This document shows, one piece after another, positions 19,216 to 28,819 of a DNA stretch of 64,000 bases. This DNA is from Alteromonadaceae bacterium M269 (GTDB taxonomy: Bacteria > Pseudomonadota > Gammaproteobacteria > Enterobacterales > Alteromonadaceae), in NCBI GenBank assembly GCA_004353515.1, contig SMNZ01000004.1:248001-312000 (forward strand). The letters are read 5' to 3'. The notes beneath the pieces are model-generated. The model had not been told where the DNA came from. It worked only from the letters and a program-made list of their open reading frames with translations, and made no database searches. The translations under genes and the position numbers were made by a program. Position 1 is the stretch's first letter; every line of letters begins with the position of its first letter.

Positions 19216-19890
19216 ATGATCGTAAATTTAACACCAGCTCAAGCACGCGTTATCGGCGTTATGCTTGAAAAAGAAGTTACAACACCGGACCAATATCCGT
19301 TATCACTCAATGGCCTGACAACAGGTTGCAACCAAAAGAGCAATAGAGAGCCTGTTATGTCGTTAAGTGAACAGGAAGTTCAGGTCATCCTAGATGAGCT
19401 CAAAGAGAAGAAGCTGATCAATGACCAAGCGGGTTATGGCAGCCGTGTTGTCAAATACTCACACCGATTCTGTAATACTGAATTTGGTGATTTAAAATTC
19501 ACTCAACAACAAACAGCCATCATTTGCGTATTGTTATTAAGAGGTCCGCAAACACCTGGTGAATTAAGAACTCGCACCAACAGGCTCGCCGAATTCAATA
19601 ATGTTGATGAGGTTGAAGCCGCTTTGAATTCAATCAAAGCAGTAAATGGCGATCCTGTTGTTATCAAGCTTGAAAGAGAACCTGGAAAACGCGAATCGCG
19701 TTATATGCACTTGTTTACGGATATTAGCGAATACAAAGCAGCATCAGTTGACACCAGCCAACCTGCTACTTCTCAGGAAAGTCTACCCAATGACACCATC
19801 TCGCGAATTGAGTCATTGGAAGAACAAGTGGAAGCATTGACTAAACAAGTTGCGTCATTGACAGAGATGGTAGAGATATTGTCTGAGTAA
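19216..19890 (+). CDS. yceH: YceH family protein (DUF480/UPF0502)
   Basis: A 224-residue soluble protein that matches YceH throughout: a first winged-helix unit with RVIGVMLEKEVTTPDQYPL, NGLTTGCNQKSNREPV, and a second unit with LLLRGPQTPGELRTRTNR. A C-terminal coiled coil (ESLEEQVEALTKQVASL) follows. The two winged helices suggest DNA or protein binding, but the role of the family is not settled. GGGATAATC precedes the ATG. Confidence 0.92.
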   Translation: MIVNLTPAQARVIGVMLEKEVTTPDQYPLSLNGLTTGCNQKSNREPVMSLSEQEVQVILDELKEKKLINDQAGYGSRVVKYSHRFCNTEFGDLKFTQQQTAIICVLLLRGPQTPGELRTRTNRLAEFNNVDEVEAALNSIKAVNGDPVVIKLEREPGKRESRYMHLFTDISEYKAASVDTSQPATSQESLPNDTISRIESLEEQVEALTKQVASLTEMVEILSE

Positions 19891-19911
19891 TGTTTTTTCG
19901 TGCTGAAGAGG

Positions 19912-20083
19912 TTCGCGGATAAATCCAGCTCCTACATCCCAAATCCAAGCCTGTAGGAGCAAGCTTTAACTGCAAATAAGCCTCTAAGTTTGAAGTTATT
20001 CGCGAACAAGTTCGGCTCCTACATCTAATCAAACCAAAACCTGTAGGAGTAAGCTTTAGCTGCGAACAAGTTCAGTTCCTATA
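19912..20083. repeat. cluster of REP-like palindromic units
   Basis: Between yceH and ybiT lie alternating copies of a short palindromic unit: GCTCCTACA (19928-19936), TGTAGGAGC (19952-19960), GGCTCCTACA (20014-20023), TGTAGGAGT (20042-20050) and a decayed TTCCTATA end. They are interspersed with GCGAACAAG and AAGCTTTA motifs. The layout is that of bacterial interspersed mosaic elements. A related pair occurs at 30904-30974. No REP-associated transposase gene is in the window. Confidence 0.8.
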
Positions 20084-20087
20084 AGCC

Positions 20088-21674
20088 CTATACTTCTTGG
20101 CTTGCTAAGTACTCGTCATAAGTACCGTGGAAATCAACAATGCCATTCGGCGTTAATTCAATAATGCGAGTAGCCAAAGAAGATACAAACTCACGGTCAT
20201 GACTTACAAAAATCAGTGTGCCTGCGTAATTTTCTAACGCTAAGTTAAGTGATTCAATAGACTCCATATCCAAGTGGTTAGTCGGCTCATCCATCACCAT
20301 GATATTCGGCTTTTGAAGCATCAACTTACCAAATAGCATCCGTCCTTGTTCACCACCTGAAATCACATCAACTGTTTTTTTAATTTCATTTTGGGAGAAC
20401 AACAAACGCCCTAGCGTTGATCGCATAACTTGCTCGTCGTCACCTTCTTTACCCCATTGATACATCCAATCCATGAGGTTTTTATCACTTTCGAAATCAG
20501 CCGCATGGTCTTGTGCGTAATAGCCAATATTGGCATTTTCAGACCATTTGATGTCACCACCATCTGCGTCTAAGTCGCCAACTAAGCACTTAAGCAATGT
20601 GGTTTTACCGATACCATTCGGACCGATAATCGCCAAACGCTCTCCTACTTCGAGCATTAAATCCAACCCAGCAAAAAGAGGCTCATCAAATGACTTGGCT
20701 AGCCCGTTGATTTCCAGTGCTTGCCTATGCAATTTTTTCTCTTGCTCAAATCGGATATAAGGATTCTGGCGGCTAGAAGGTTTAACTTCTTCAAGCTGGA
20801 TTTTGTCAATCTGCTTCGCACGTGATGTTGCCTGTTTTGACTTAGATGCATTAGCAGAGAATCGACTTACGAAAGTTCTTAGTTCAGCTATTTGCGCTTT
20901 CTTCTTGGCATTATCTGCCAACAAACGTTCACGAGCTTGGGTTGCTGCTGTCATATATTCATCGTAGTTGCCAGCAAACACTCGAAGTTCACCATAATCC
21001 AAGTCAGCCATATGTGTACAAACGCTGTTTAAGAAGTGGCGATCGTGCGAGATGATAATCATAGTGCACTGACGTTCATTCAACACACCTTCTAACCAAC
21101 GAATAGTATTGATATCCAAGTTGTTGGTTGGTTCATCGAGCAACATGATATCTGGATCACCGAACAGCACCTGAGCCAGTAACACACGTAGTTTCCACCC
21201 AGGTGCAATTTCACTCATTGGGCCATAATGTTGTTCAACGGGAATACCAACACCAATCAGCAGCTCTCCGGCTCTTGCTTCCGCTGTGTAACCATCCATC
21301 TCAGCAAATTCAGCTTCCAAATCGCCAGCACGTATACCGTCTTCATCTGTCATCTCAGCTTTGGCATAAATAGCATCACGCTCCGACTTAACCGCCCAAA
21401 GCTCTTCATGGCCCATAACAACAGTGTCGATAACGCTGTACTCTTCGTACGCAAATTGATCCTGCTTTAGCTTACCGATACGCTCATTTGGATCTTTGGA
21501 AACATTTCCTGCACTTGGCTCTAAGTCTTTACCTAAGATCTTCATAAAGGTCGATTTACCACAGCCGTTAGCACCAATTAAACCGTAGCGATTACCTTCA
21601 CCAAATTTAACTGAGACATTTTCAAAAAGTGGCTTAGCGCCAAATTGCATTGTGATATTTGCGGTAGTAAGCAA
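20088..21674 (-). CDS. ybiT: ABC-F ATPase YbiT
   Basis: A 528-residue ABC-F protein, closely similar along its length to E. coli YbiT (from memory of that protein). Two ATPase domains carry Walker A motifs GANGCGKST (near 34-42) and GPNGIGKTT (near 350). Signature-type segments and Walker B/H-loop parts are present ([37 protein letters not shown]). The linker ([16 protein letters not shown]) is the P-site tRNA interaction motif of ABC-F factors. It has no membrane segment and acts on ribosomes rather than in transport. Translation starts at TTG, supported by AGGA eight bases upstream. Confidence 0.95.
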   Translation of the reverse strand: MLTTANITMQFGAKPLFENVSVKFGEGNRYGLIGANGCGKSTFMKILGKDLEPSAGNVSKDPNERIGKLKQDQFAYEEYSVIDTVVMGHEELWAVKSERDAIYAKAEMTDEDGIRAGDLEAEFAEMDGYTAEARAGELLIGVGIPVEQHYGPMSEIAPGWKLRVLLAQVLFGDPDIMLLDEPTNNLDINTIRWLEGVLNERQCTMIIISHDRHFLNSVCTHMADLDYGELRVFAGNYDEYMTAATQARERLLADNAKKKAQIAELRTFVSRFSANASKSKQATSRAKQIDKIQLEEVKPSSRQNPYIRFEQEKKLHRQALEINGLAKSFDEPLFAGLDLMLEVGERLAIIGPNGIGKTTLLKCLVGDLDADGGDIKWSENANIGYYAQDHAADFESDKNLMDWMYQWGKEGDDEQVMRSTLGRLLFSQNEIKKTVDVISGGEQGRMLFGKLMLQKPNIMVMDEPTNHLDMESIESLNLALENYAGTLIFVSHDREFVSSLATRIIELTPNGIVDFHGTYDEYLASQEV

Positions 21675-21864
21675 TGTTCTATTCCTGTATGAAGGGTGAG
21701 CTGGGTATTAGGGTGTGTTGACCTTAGGGCACAAAAACGGCGCGTATTATGCCCGAAAAGCACCAAAACCCCAACAAAAGAAGCTCTACAGCCTGTTGAT
21801 TATTGTGCTCCCATAAAGCAAAAGCTACTATACGCGTCAACTTATGCCTTCTAGTTAACAGACT

Positions 21865-22833
21865 ATGTTACTCAGACTGTTTTTGTGGTCGCTTTTAGCC
21901 TTTCTGATGATGCATACAGCATCTGTTTTCGCAGCTCCAATTGCAGAGTTACAAGACCCTTCTCCGAAAACGCCCAAACAGGAGCCCGATAGCAAATTGA
22001 CATTTGTCGGCTCTGATACCATGGCTAATTTAATCTTTTTTTGGATGGAAGAGTTTCAACGAACCCACCCTAACATTGGATCTGAGGTACATGCTGAAGG
22101 CTCATCAACGGCTCCAGCCGCTTTATTGAAGGGGCAATCGAATATTGCTCCCATGAGTCGGGCAATGACAAAAACTGAGCTAACGACATTTGAAGAAGCA
22201 TGGGGCTATAAACCCACTCGAGTGAGAGTAGCGTTGGATGCCCTCGCCATCTTTGTTCATAGTGAAAACCCAATTAACACTCTGACTTTAGAACAAATCG
22301 ACAGCATTTTTTCATCTACACAAAACTGTTCGACAACCCCCAGCATTGTCAGTTGGGGGAAAATACCTGGAGGCCTTGAAGGGCAGCCTATCAGGCTTTA
22401 TGGGCGCACTAAAAACTCAGGTTCCAGTGACTTTTTTAAAGAAGTAGGACTATGCAAAGGCTCTTACAAACGCTCTATCATTGAGCTCCCCGGCTCAGCA
22501 TCTGTCATACAAGCTATATCATCAGATATTGCAGCAATTGGTTTTTCAGGAATAGGTTATAAAACCTCTGGGGTTAAAAACGTTCACCCAATCACCTCGA
22601 GCGGACAGGTTTTACTGCCAAGTAATGAAAATATCACCAGTGGCGATTATCCGTTTTCCCGTTATCTGTATTTGTACCTAAACAAAAAACCGGGACACCC
22701 ATTACCTCAATTAGAACAAGAGTTCATGGAACTCGTTTTATCCGCTGCAGGACAAAACATCGTTGAGTTAGACGGTTTTAGCGCTTTAACAAGAAATGAA
22801 ATCACCAAACAGCTAAAACTCATTCAGCCATAA
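21865..22833 (+). CDS. PstS-like periplasmic phosphate-binding protein
   Basis: A 322-residue secreted protein (signal peptide ending VFA/AP, residue 24). Its binding fold matches the PstS group: FVGSDTMANLIFFW at the start, EGSSTAPAALLKG for ligand contact, IAPMSRAMT and GRTKNSGSSDFFKE. The two cysteines (NCST and LCKG) could pair. There are no pstCAB or phoU genes nearby, so it is an orphan copy that may serve phosphate scavenging or another anion. It converges on the GGDEF-EAL gene with six bases between the stops. Confidence 0.82.
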   Translation: MLLRLFLWSLLAFLMMHTASVFAAPIAELQDPSPKTPKQEPDSKLTFVGSDTMANLIFFWMEEFQRTHPNIGSEVHAEGSSTAPAALLKGQSNIAPMSRAMTKTELTTFEEAWGYKPTRVRVALDALAIFVHSENPINTLTLEQIDSIFSSTQNCSTTPSIVSWGKIPGGLEGQPIRLYGRTKNSGSSDFFKEVGLCKGSYKRSIIELPGSASVIQAISSDIAAIGFSGIGYKTSGVKNVHPITSSGQVLLPSNENITSGDYPFSRYLYLYLNKKPGHPLPQLEQEFMELVLSAAGQNIVELDGFSALTRNEITKQLKLIQP

Positions 22834-22839
22834 AAATCA

Positions 22840-25719
22840 TCACAGCGCTATTTTACTCGTATAGGATTGTAAAAACTGAGCGAAGTTTTCAGGTTTTGAA
22901 ATCGCAAAGCCCTGTGCAAAGTTAACTCCGATATCTTGCAGCAATCTCTCCGTTTTCTCATCCCCGACAAACTCAGCAATGGTCTGTTTTCCCATACTGG
23001 ATGCAATGTCATGAATGGCTTTAACGGTTGCCAAGTCGCTCTTATCTTTAGCCATATCTTTTACGAAAGAACCGTCGATTTTCACGTAATCAACATCCAT
23101 ATTTTTAAGGTAGGTAAAGGACGACATACCCGCCCCGAAATCATCTAACGCAAATTGGCAACCAATTTCCCTTATCTCATCAATAAAGTTACTCGCATTC
23201 ACCAAGTTGGTCACAGCTGAGGTTTCGGTAATTTCAAAACAGAGCTTATCAACCGGAACCGGTGTATTTTTCAGGCGTGATAAAATGGTTTGCAGAACGG
23301 TAGGACTGTTCAAGCTAGCACCTGATAAATTAATCGCACACTTTTCGAGAACATGCAGGTGAGCAGGATATTCTTCAAGTAATGCCACCGTCTTTTCAAA
23401 TACCCATTCATCAATTCTAGGCATTAGTCCATAACGCTCAGCAATAGGGATAAACATTGCGGGACTCACCAAAGACTCATCGTCGTCAAACATGCGTAAC
23501 AAGATTTCATACCTAAGCTTGTCACGGTCACCCGCTAGCGACTTAATTGTTTGAAAATGAAGTTCGAAATAATCTTTATCTAACGCTTTTTGTATTTGAG
23601 ACAAACATTCCAACTCCCTGTTACGATAATCCATATCCATGTCGTCTTGGTCATAAATGTAATATTGGTTTCGACCGTTACTCTTAGCGGTATAACAGGC
23701 GTTATCTGCATCCTTAACGAGATCAACGGCGTTTAAGCGATGTTTGTCAATTTCAACAACACCAATACTGGCACCAACATGAAAAACCTTGCCTTCCCAA
23801 GAGAACCTAAATGCCGCCACATTCTTCAGTATATGCTGGAGCTTAGGCACCGCATCCTGTGCACCAACATCTTTTAAAATCATACAAAATTCATCGCCAC
23901 CAACACGCGAGAGTAAATCGCTCTCTTCTAAGCTCTGACTTAAGATATTGGCAATATTTCTAAGCAGCTGGTCACCTGCCTGATGACCACAGGTGTCATT
24001 GACTAGCTTAAACTTATCCATATCGATATAGCACAAGGTTGAAACTGAATCCTTCTTAGCAATGACATCAATGGTTTCTTGCAAAATGCGTTCGAACGCA
24101 TAACGGTTGAAGAGTCCGGTTAACTGGTCATGATTAGCTTGGAAAAAGACTTTCTGCTGCATCTCCAAGTCCTTAGTCACATCACGTCCAATGCCTTCAA
24201 TCGCGATTAAATCGCCCTGTTTATCAAAGACAGGGGAATCAGAATAGCTAATGGTTTTTAACGTGTTCATCGAAGAGCGGTAAGTAATTTGATAAGGCTC
24301 AGATTTATGCTTTAAGCGAGACATCCTATCGTAGTCAAGCGCATCGGAGGCTGCCCCCACGACGTACTTCTTGTGATTAACTTTAAATTCATTGGCTGAA
24401 TAGCCCAGGATATCCTCGACACCCGAACTGATATACGTAAGCTCCCCTTTAGCATCAACAGAATAAATAAAGTGTCCGTTTAAGCCGTCGACCAGACGCC
24501 TGAATTTCTCTTCACTTTGAATTAACCTTTGTTGATTAAGATACCTGGCAGTGATATCCCTCGCTGTCATTGCCAGCCCATTATCCGCTTTAACAACTTG
24601 TATTTTTAACCACTGCGCATTGGAAACAGGAGTGATGTTATGCCACTGGTATTCAAAGGGTTTCCCGGATGTCGCAACATCAAGATAATCCTCAAAATAT
24701 TGCTCCATACCCATCATTTTTAACTGTCGCGAAAGCAAGTAATTCTTGGGAGATCGTAGATTAAAGTTAAACCGGTGAGAGGCCACCTTATTCAAGTCAG
24801 TTAACCTAAAGTCGTCTATATTTCCGGTTTTACCTTCAACAACTTCATAAACAAACATACTGTCCAAGGCCGCTTCACCTGCAGCTTTATAAAGCATTTG
24901 ACTCTTGTTCAAGCTGGCAGAACTCTTGAGTTGCCAATACAGGAATAACGCCAGTAGCATAGACATTGAACATCCTGCATAGAACACAATAGCTCCCATA
25001 TTGATGTTCTTATCAGCTGTTTGGATAGTCATAGTCCACTGCCGATCGGCGAAGTCGATCATTCTTGTTACAGAAGTGAATTCATCGACAAAATCACCAT
25101 ACTGGATCAGCATATTGCTGCCGTCTTTCAGCATAACACTGAATTGAGAGCCAATTAGTTCACCAATTAACACGTTCAACGTGGAGTTCAGATCAAACTC
25201 GGCAACGACATACCCAAGATCAACATTATTCTTATCGATTTGTATGGCAAAAAAGCTGATGGGGTAATCACTGCTCATAAAGCTGGTACTCACCCCGTCA
25301 TCAATTAAGCTGTCAGCATCAAAATTAAAATCAGCTAAAGAACGACCGAGCACTTCATCCCTTTGCTCAGACAAGATCGACCATTGAATAAGTAAATCAG
25401 ATGAAATCCACCAAACATCTTTGATGCCAGGCAGGACGTTCTTCATGCTCGCTGCACGAGTATGGAACCAATCGGTAGGATTTGGGTGACGGCTAGGCCA
25501 GGTTCTGGTGAGCTCTCTTAATGAGCGCTTTCGATCAGCAGAGAAAACTTCTAACGCATTAACAACTTGCTCTGCAACGGCTGTCGCTAAAGCTTCCCTA
25601 CGCTCAGCTTCTCTGGCATCTAAGTAATAACGAGTAAAAGAAAAAAGCCCGGCTAAGCTCAAGAAAATGAAAATGGGCAATCCAATAACTCGTCGCCGCT
25701 GATCAATAAAAAACTTCAT
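22840..25719 (-). CDS. membrane sensor with PAS, GGDEF and EAL domains
   Basis: A 959-residue inner-membrane protein. A first helix (about 13-32) and a second (about 246-266) bracket a periplasmic sensor domain of about 210 residues. PAS-like domains follow (about 280-400 and 405-525, the second with SYSDSPVFDKQGDL). The GGDEF motif is intact (GGDEF at 607-611, with DMDKFKLVNDTCGH). The EAL domain has EILLR at 738 in place of EALLR, but keeps ETSA, DDFGAGMSSF, KIDGSFV and AEFVGDE. Both cyclase and phosphodiesterase activity look possible. The signal sensed is unknown. Confidence 0.92.
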   Translation of the reverse strand: MKFFIDQRRRVIGLPIFIFLSLAGLFSFTRYYLDAREAERREALATAVAEQVVNALEVFSADRKRSLRELTRTWPSRHPNPTDWFHTRAASMKNVLPGIKDVWWISSDLLIQWSILSEQRDEVLGRSLADFNFDADSLIDDGVSTSFMSSDYPISFFAIQIDKNNVDLGYVVAEFDLNSTLNVLIGELIGSQFSVMLKDGSNMLIQYGDFVDEFTSVTRMIDFADRQWTMTIQTADKNINMGAIVFYAGCSMSMLLALFLYWQLKSSASLNKSQMLYKAAGEAALDSMFVYEVVEGKTGNIDDFRLTDLNKVASHRFNFNLRSPKNYLLSRQLKMMGMEQYFEDYLDVATSGKPFEYQWHNITPVSNAQWLKIQVVKADNGLAMTARDITARYLNQQRLIQSEEKFRRLVDGLNGHFIYSVDAKGELTYISSGVEDILGYSANEFKVNHKKYVVGAASDALDYDRMSRLKHKSEPYQITYRSSMNTLKTISYSDSPVFDKQGDLIAIEGIGRDVTKDLEMQQKVFFQANHDQLTGLFNRYAFERILQETIDVIAKKDSVSTLCYIDMDKFKLVNDTCGHQAGDQLLRNIANILSQSLEESDLLSRVGGDEFCMILKDVGAQDAVPKLQHILKNVAAFRFSWEGKVFHVGASIGVVEIDKHRLNAVDLVKDADNACYTAKSNGRNQYYIYDQDDMDMDYRNRELECLSQIQKALDKDYFELHFQTIKSLAGDRDKLRYEILLRMFDDDESLVSPAMFIPIAERYGLMPRIDEWVFEKTVALLEEYPAHLHVLEKCAINLSGASLNSPTVLQTILSRLKNTPVPVDKLCFEITETSAVTNLVNASNFIDEIREIGCQFALDDFGAGMSSFTYLKNMDVDYVKIDGSFVKDMAKDKSDLATVKAIHDIASSMGKQTIAEFVGDEKTERLLQDIGVNFAQGFAISKPENFAQFLQSYTSKIAL

Positions 25720-25957
25720 GATTCACTCTCTAAAACAATGCGCTATTCGATGTTAAGCAGCATAACCAAATGAAATTATCACTAAGGATGCACGCAACGA
25801 CTTTGATCCATGGATTGTTATGCTGGAATCACCTTCAATTCATCCCTGCCTGCGATCATTGGGCATGAAGATTCTGTGACAAGGATATGACAGCTTTATG
25901 ACGACAATTAAGGTGAAGTAGAGTTAATTGAAAAGATATGTTGAGGAGGGTATTGGT

Positions 25958-26464
25958 TTAGAAGCTCATATTGATGGTTTTACCTTGCTTACGCGAACTT
26001 AAACCGAATTGTTTCAGCTCATCCAACAATTGTTTCTTATCATCAATATTGAGAAAGGTCCCTATCTCTACACACTGTTTTTGATCTTGTAGCATCAAAC
26101 CCAGAGGATCATCAGGGTGGTCAGGCTCTACAACGATCACTTTGACATTTATTTTATTGAGCCTCCACCCACGAGCCGGTTTATAAACACCAAGCTGAAC
26201 ATAAATATCTTCATCGTTGATATGAATAACCTGTTGTTGATAAGTCGCAAAACAAACTCTGTGCATCAAAAATGCGAGTAGCCCGACTTCTAACCCCGCA
26301 AAAGGCAAAATAACCCAAGCGCCAGCAAAACTCCATGCAAGTGCAATAGTCAAAGAAACACCACCCAAAACAAAGAGCAGGTGTTTGGTTTGAACCCAAC
26401 TAGCCGAACGATTGGGTTTCAGGATAAGTTGATTAGCGCCTTTGTGAGTTTGGACAATAACCAC
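25958..26464 (-). CDS. DUF2244 membrane protein
   Basis: A 168-residue protein with two adjacent membrane helices (about 27-47 and 50-66) joined by the conserved GAWVILPFAGLEVGLL, a hallmark of DUF2244. The N-terminal LILKPNRSASW and the cytoplasmic C-terminal domain (EPDHPDDPLGLMLQDQ) also fit. The family often sits near cytochrome oxidase genes, which are absent here. Function unknown. Confidence 0.8.
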   Translation of the reverse strand: MVIVQTHKGANQLILKPNRSASWVQTKHLLFVLGGVSLTIALAWSFAGAWVILPFAGLEVGLLAFLMHRVCFATYQQQVIHINDEDIYVQLGVYKPARGWRLNKINVKVIVVEPDHPDDPLGLMLQDQKQCVEIGTFLNIDDKKQLLDELKQFGLSSRKQGKTINMSF

Positions 26465-26546
26465 GTCAAAATTCCAATTTGCTGCGCTTCATGTCATTTT
26501 GCATAATGCGTGTTTTCATTTCCCAATACAAATACCTAAGTTAACG

Positions 26547-26978
26547 ATGAATTCCAATAGTAGCAACTCGCCATTAATAAGTGATCTAGATACGCTAGTA
26601 GAGATTGATATGATCACAACAAACGAAACTGGCAAATCTGTGTTCACCAAAGTCACTCATCCTCTATCCAATCATGGTGGTATGTATATTTCTGAGCGCC
26701 AACAAGCTCTTAACTTTCGCCATCGCAAAAGTGCTGTAGGCTACAAAAGTGACTGGCACACGGCGGGAGATCCAACGCTGATACTTGTTATGCAAGGACA
26801 GATAACTCTCGAGTTACGTTCAGGTGAAAGCAAAACGTTCACCTCTGGACAACAATTTATCGCGGCAGACTACACTTTAGAAACAGCAGATGAATCGATT
26901 ACTGGTCATAGAGCTTACGTTGAGGGTGAAATAGATCTGCAAGCAGTGCATATCAAACTGAGTCAAAGAAGTAATTAA
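26547..26978 (+). CDS. small cupin-like protein
   Basis: A 143-residue protein with a single cupin-like barrel: DWHTAGDPTLILVMQGQITL (His plus the gly-rich turn) and ESKTFTSGQQFIAADYTLE. The metal-binding histidines of classical cupins are incomplete, so catalysis is uncertain. I start at ATG 26547 (MNSNSSNSPL) rather than 16 codons earlier, where the residues resemble no domain. Possibly co-transcribed with the next gene, 58 bases on. Confidence 0.55.
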   Translation: MNSNSSNSPLISDLDTLVEIDMITTNETGKSVFTKVTHPLSNHGGMYISERQQALNFRHRKSAVGYKSDWHTAGDPTLILVMQGQITLELRSGESKTFTSGQQFIAADYTLETADESITGHRAYVEGEIDLQAVHIKLSQRSN

Positions 26979-27036
26979 CGAAAGCTATCAGCTGAAGTCC
27001 GGTCTATAGCTAAATTAATACACAAACAGGATAAGT

Positions 27037-27363
27037 ATGGTCACATTGATAGAAAACTGGTATCTCGTTCACCTATATGGTGATGAACAAGGTGTCGATC
27101 TATCAGAATGGTGGGGACGAGTGTTGTGGGGAAACGTGCTTATGGATGCATCAGGTAATTTTGAGCCTGGTCAATTCGTATGCTCCAGCCCAGTTGTTAA
27201 GTTTATCCCCCCCTCCGTTAAAACACGCTCTGGTCTAATTTATTCATTGCAAGGCAAAGGAGAACGAGTTGATCTCCCATTCAAGTTTTTCCATAAGCTA
27301 CGCAGCGGCGTATCACCCGAAAAACTATTACCTTACGCCAAAGATTACCCTGCTCCGCCTTAG
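27037..27363 (+). CDS. small conserved-looking protein of unknown function
   Basis: A 108-residue protein without a signal or membrane segment. It starts MVTLIENWYLVHLYGD, has a central block WWGRVLWGNVLMDASGNF, and ends in YSLQGKGERVDLP. The GxFxPGxFVCSSPV and T-R-x-G-x-IYSL pattern recalls small DUF6957-like proteins, but I am not certain. It ends 18 bases from the convergent lipoprotein gene, with a stem-loop across both stops. Confidence 0.5.
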   Translation: MVTLIENWYLVHLYGDEQGVDLSEWWGRVLWGNVLMDASGNFEPGQFVCSSPVVKFIPPSVKTRSGLIYSLQGKGERVDLPFKFFHKLRSGVSPEKLLPYAKDYPAPP

Positions 27364-27368
27364 GCCAG

Positions 27369-27408
27369 CTAGATAGGCTTATTACTCGCTAATATAAGCC
27401 TGATCTAG
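27369..27408. terminator. stem-loop spanning convergent stop codons
   Basis: Arms CTAGAT-AGGCTTAT (27369-27382) and ATAAGCCT-G-ATCTAG (27394-27408) pair over 14 bases with one bulged G and an 11-base loop. It lies directly after the forward gene and includes the last codons and stop of the reverse gene. It is a likely bidirectional transcript-end structure, although T-tracts are weak. Confidence 0.45.
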
Positions 27409-28584
27409 CGGGTTTATTGCGCCAACAACACCAGCCATGGTTTGGATCATATGTTCAAATTGCGGATTAAAGGTTAAGCGCGCATGCACTTTTCCTTGTC
27501 GACGAGTCCCCCAAGCTGAGTACCAAATATCGCCACCAGTTTTGCATTGCTGATAACCAGACGCACTTTGTCCATTGCGGCAAAATCGATAGTCACCTTC
27601 AACGCCGTAGTGATTATTCTTTGGACTAAACAACAGCCCCATATGCGAGTAGTTGGTCACTTGAAATTCTGGAACACCTTCTGGCATTTGTAGGATACGT
27701 TTATCGGCGAACTCTTCTTGCTTGCTTCCATACCAAATCAGGCGGCTCGAAGGATGAGTGAAGTGCTCACTAAATAAAGTACGCACATGATTAACATCAA
27801 CAACACTGTCTTTTTCACTCATCACCATTAAAGTGGGTTTCTGATAGCCGTGTTTTTCAATTTCCTTGCGTACGTTTTTTGATGTTTTGTAAAACTGTGC
27901 GAAGGCATTTGAAGGTACGACTTCATATCGAGCATAATTCGTATGTGGGTCAGCATTTTCGCTGGGCTTGTATAACCAGTGTTTAAAAACAGAGGCAACT
28001 CCCGCATACCTGTCTAACCCAACGTTAGACTTAAACGCAGGAGAAAATAGAACCAGGCCTTCAATTTCTGGTATCTCAATTGCCAACTCAGTTGCTAAAT
28101 TTGCTCCGGTTGAAAAACCACCGAGGTAAACTTTTGACGTGTCTTGCTGTAAGAGTTTAATATTTTCCTCAACAACATAACGCCATTGTTTGTATTTCAC
28201 ATGCAACATATCACCTGGCTTGCTGCCGTGCCCGGGCAATAAAACTGTGTGGACAAGAAAACCTCGATTAGCGAGTTCCCTACCAATATCAACAAAAGAG
28301 TATGGTGAATCACCTAGTCCATGGATCAACAAAACGCCTTTGCCGTTAGGTTTACGTGGAATCAACGCGTAAGGCGTATTCGCTTTAAGTTCCGTTGTCT
28401 TATCATCAGTCACAAAAACACGATTTTGAGCTAACCATGTTCCAGTGCTTTGAACATATTCTTCATATGAAGACACTGACGGCATAATGCCTTCTTCGGA
28501 TTCTAAATAGAGCGGATTCTCCGGTGAGGTGCTACAAGCACTTATCCCTATAAGCCACAGAATCCAAAATACAGTCCTTAACAA
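27382..28584 (-). CDS. lipoprotein alpha/beta hydrolase
   Basis: A 400-residue protein with a lipoprotein signal (LRTVFWILWLIGISAC) followed by an alpha/beta hydrolase domain. GVLLIHGLGDSPYSF is the oxyanion region, GGFSTGANLA holds the Ser nucleophile, VMSEKDSVVD an acidic residue and NYSHMGLLF the His. Substrate unknown; lipase, esterase or thioesterase are all possible. The frame reaches a GTG at 28617, but the TTG at 28584, with AGGAG seven bases upstream, gives a shorter, typical lipoprotein leader. Divergent from the CapA-like gene. Confidence 0.78.
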   Translation of the reverse strand: MLRTVFWILWLIGISACSTSPENPLYLESEEGIMPSVSSYEEYVQSTGTWLAQNRVFVTDDKTTELKANTPYALIPRKPNGKGVLLIHGLGDSPYSFVDIGRELANRGFLVHTVLLPGHGSKPGDMLHVKYKQWRYVVEENIKLLQQDTSKVYLGGFSTGANLATELAIEIPEIEGLVLFSPAFKSNVGLDRYAGVASVFKHWLYKPSENADPHTNYARYEVVPSNAFAQFYKTSKNVRKEIEKHGYQKPTLMVMSEKDSVVDVNHVRTLFSEHFTHPSSRLIWYGSKQEEFADKRILQMPEGVPEFQVTNYSHMGLLFSPKNNHYGVEGDYRFCRNGQSASGYQQCKTGGDIWYSAWGTRRQGKVHARLTFNPQFEHMIQTMAGVVGAINPLDQAYISE

Positions 28585-28819
28585 CCTCTTTCTCCTAAAC
28601 TCTTTTCTTAAAAACACTTACTGATAGCATGAGGATTAACATGATATCGCTAAATGTCTTATCAGTTCATCACAGAAACATAAACTAAACTTCTCACCCT
28701 TAAGTGAAACTTAACGGACATAACCTAGGGTTATGACTTCCCTATTCTTTTTTGGCGTTGCAGCACCTTAGCTTCAGGTATATTGGTCGCTCATTAATTT
28801 CCATCTGAGCACTATAACT

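Noticed and set aside
19912-20083. CRISPR array
   Set aside because: Units alternate in orientation and spacing is uneven; they are REP-like palindromes, not direct repeats with unique spacers.
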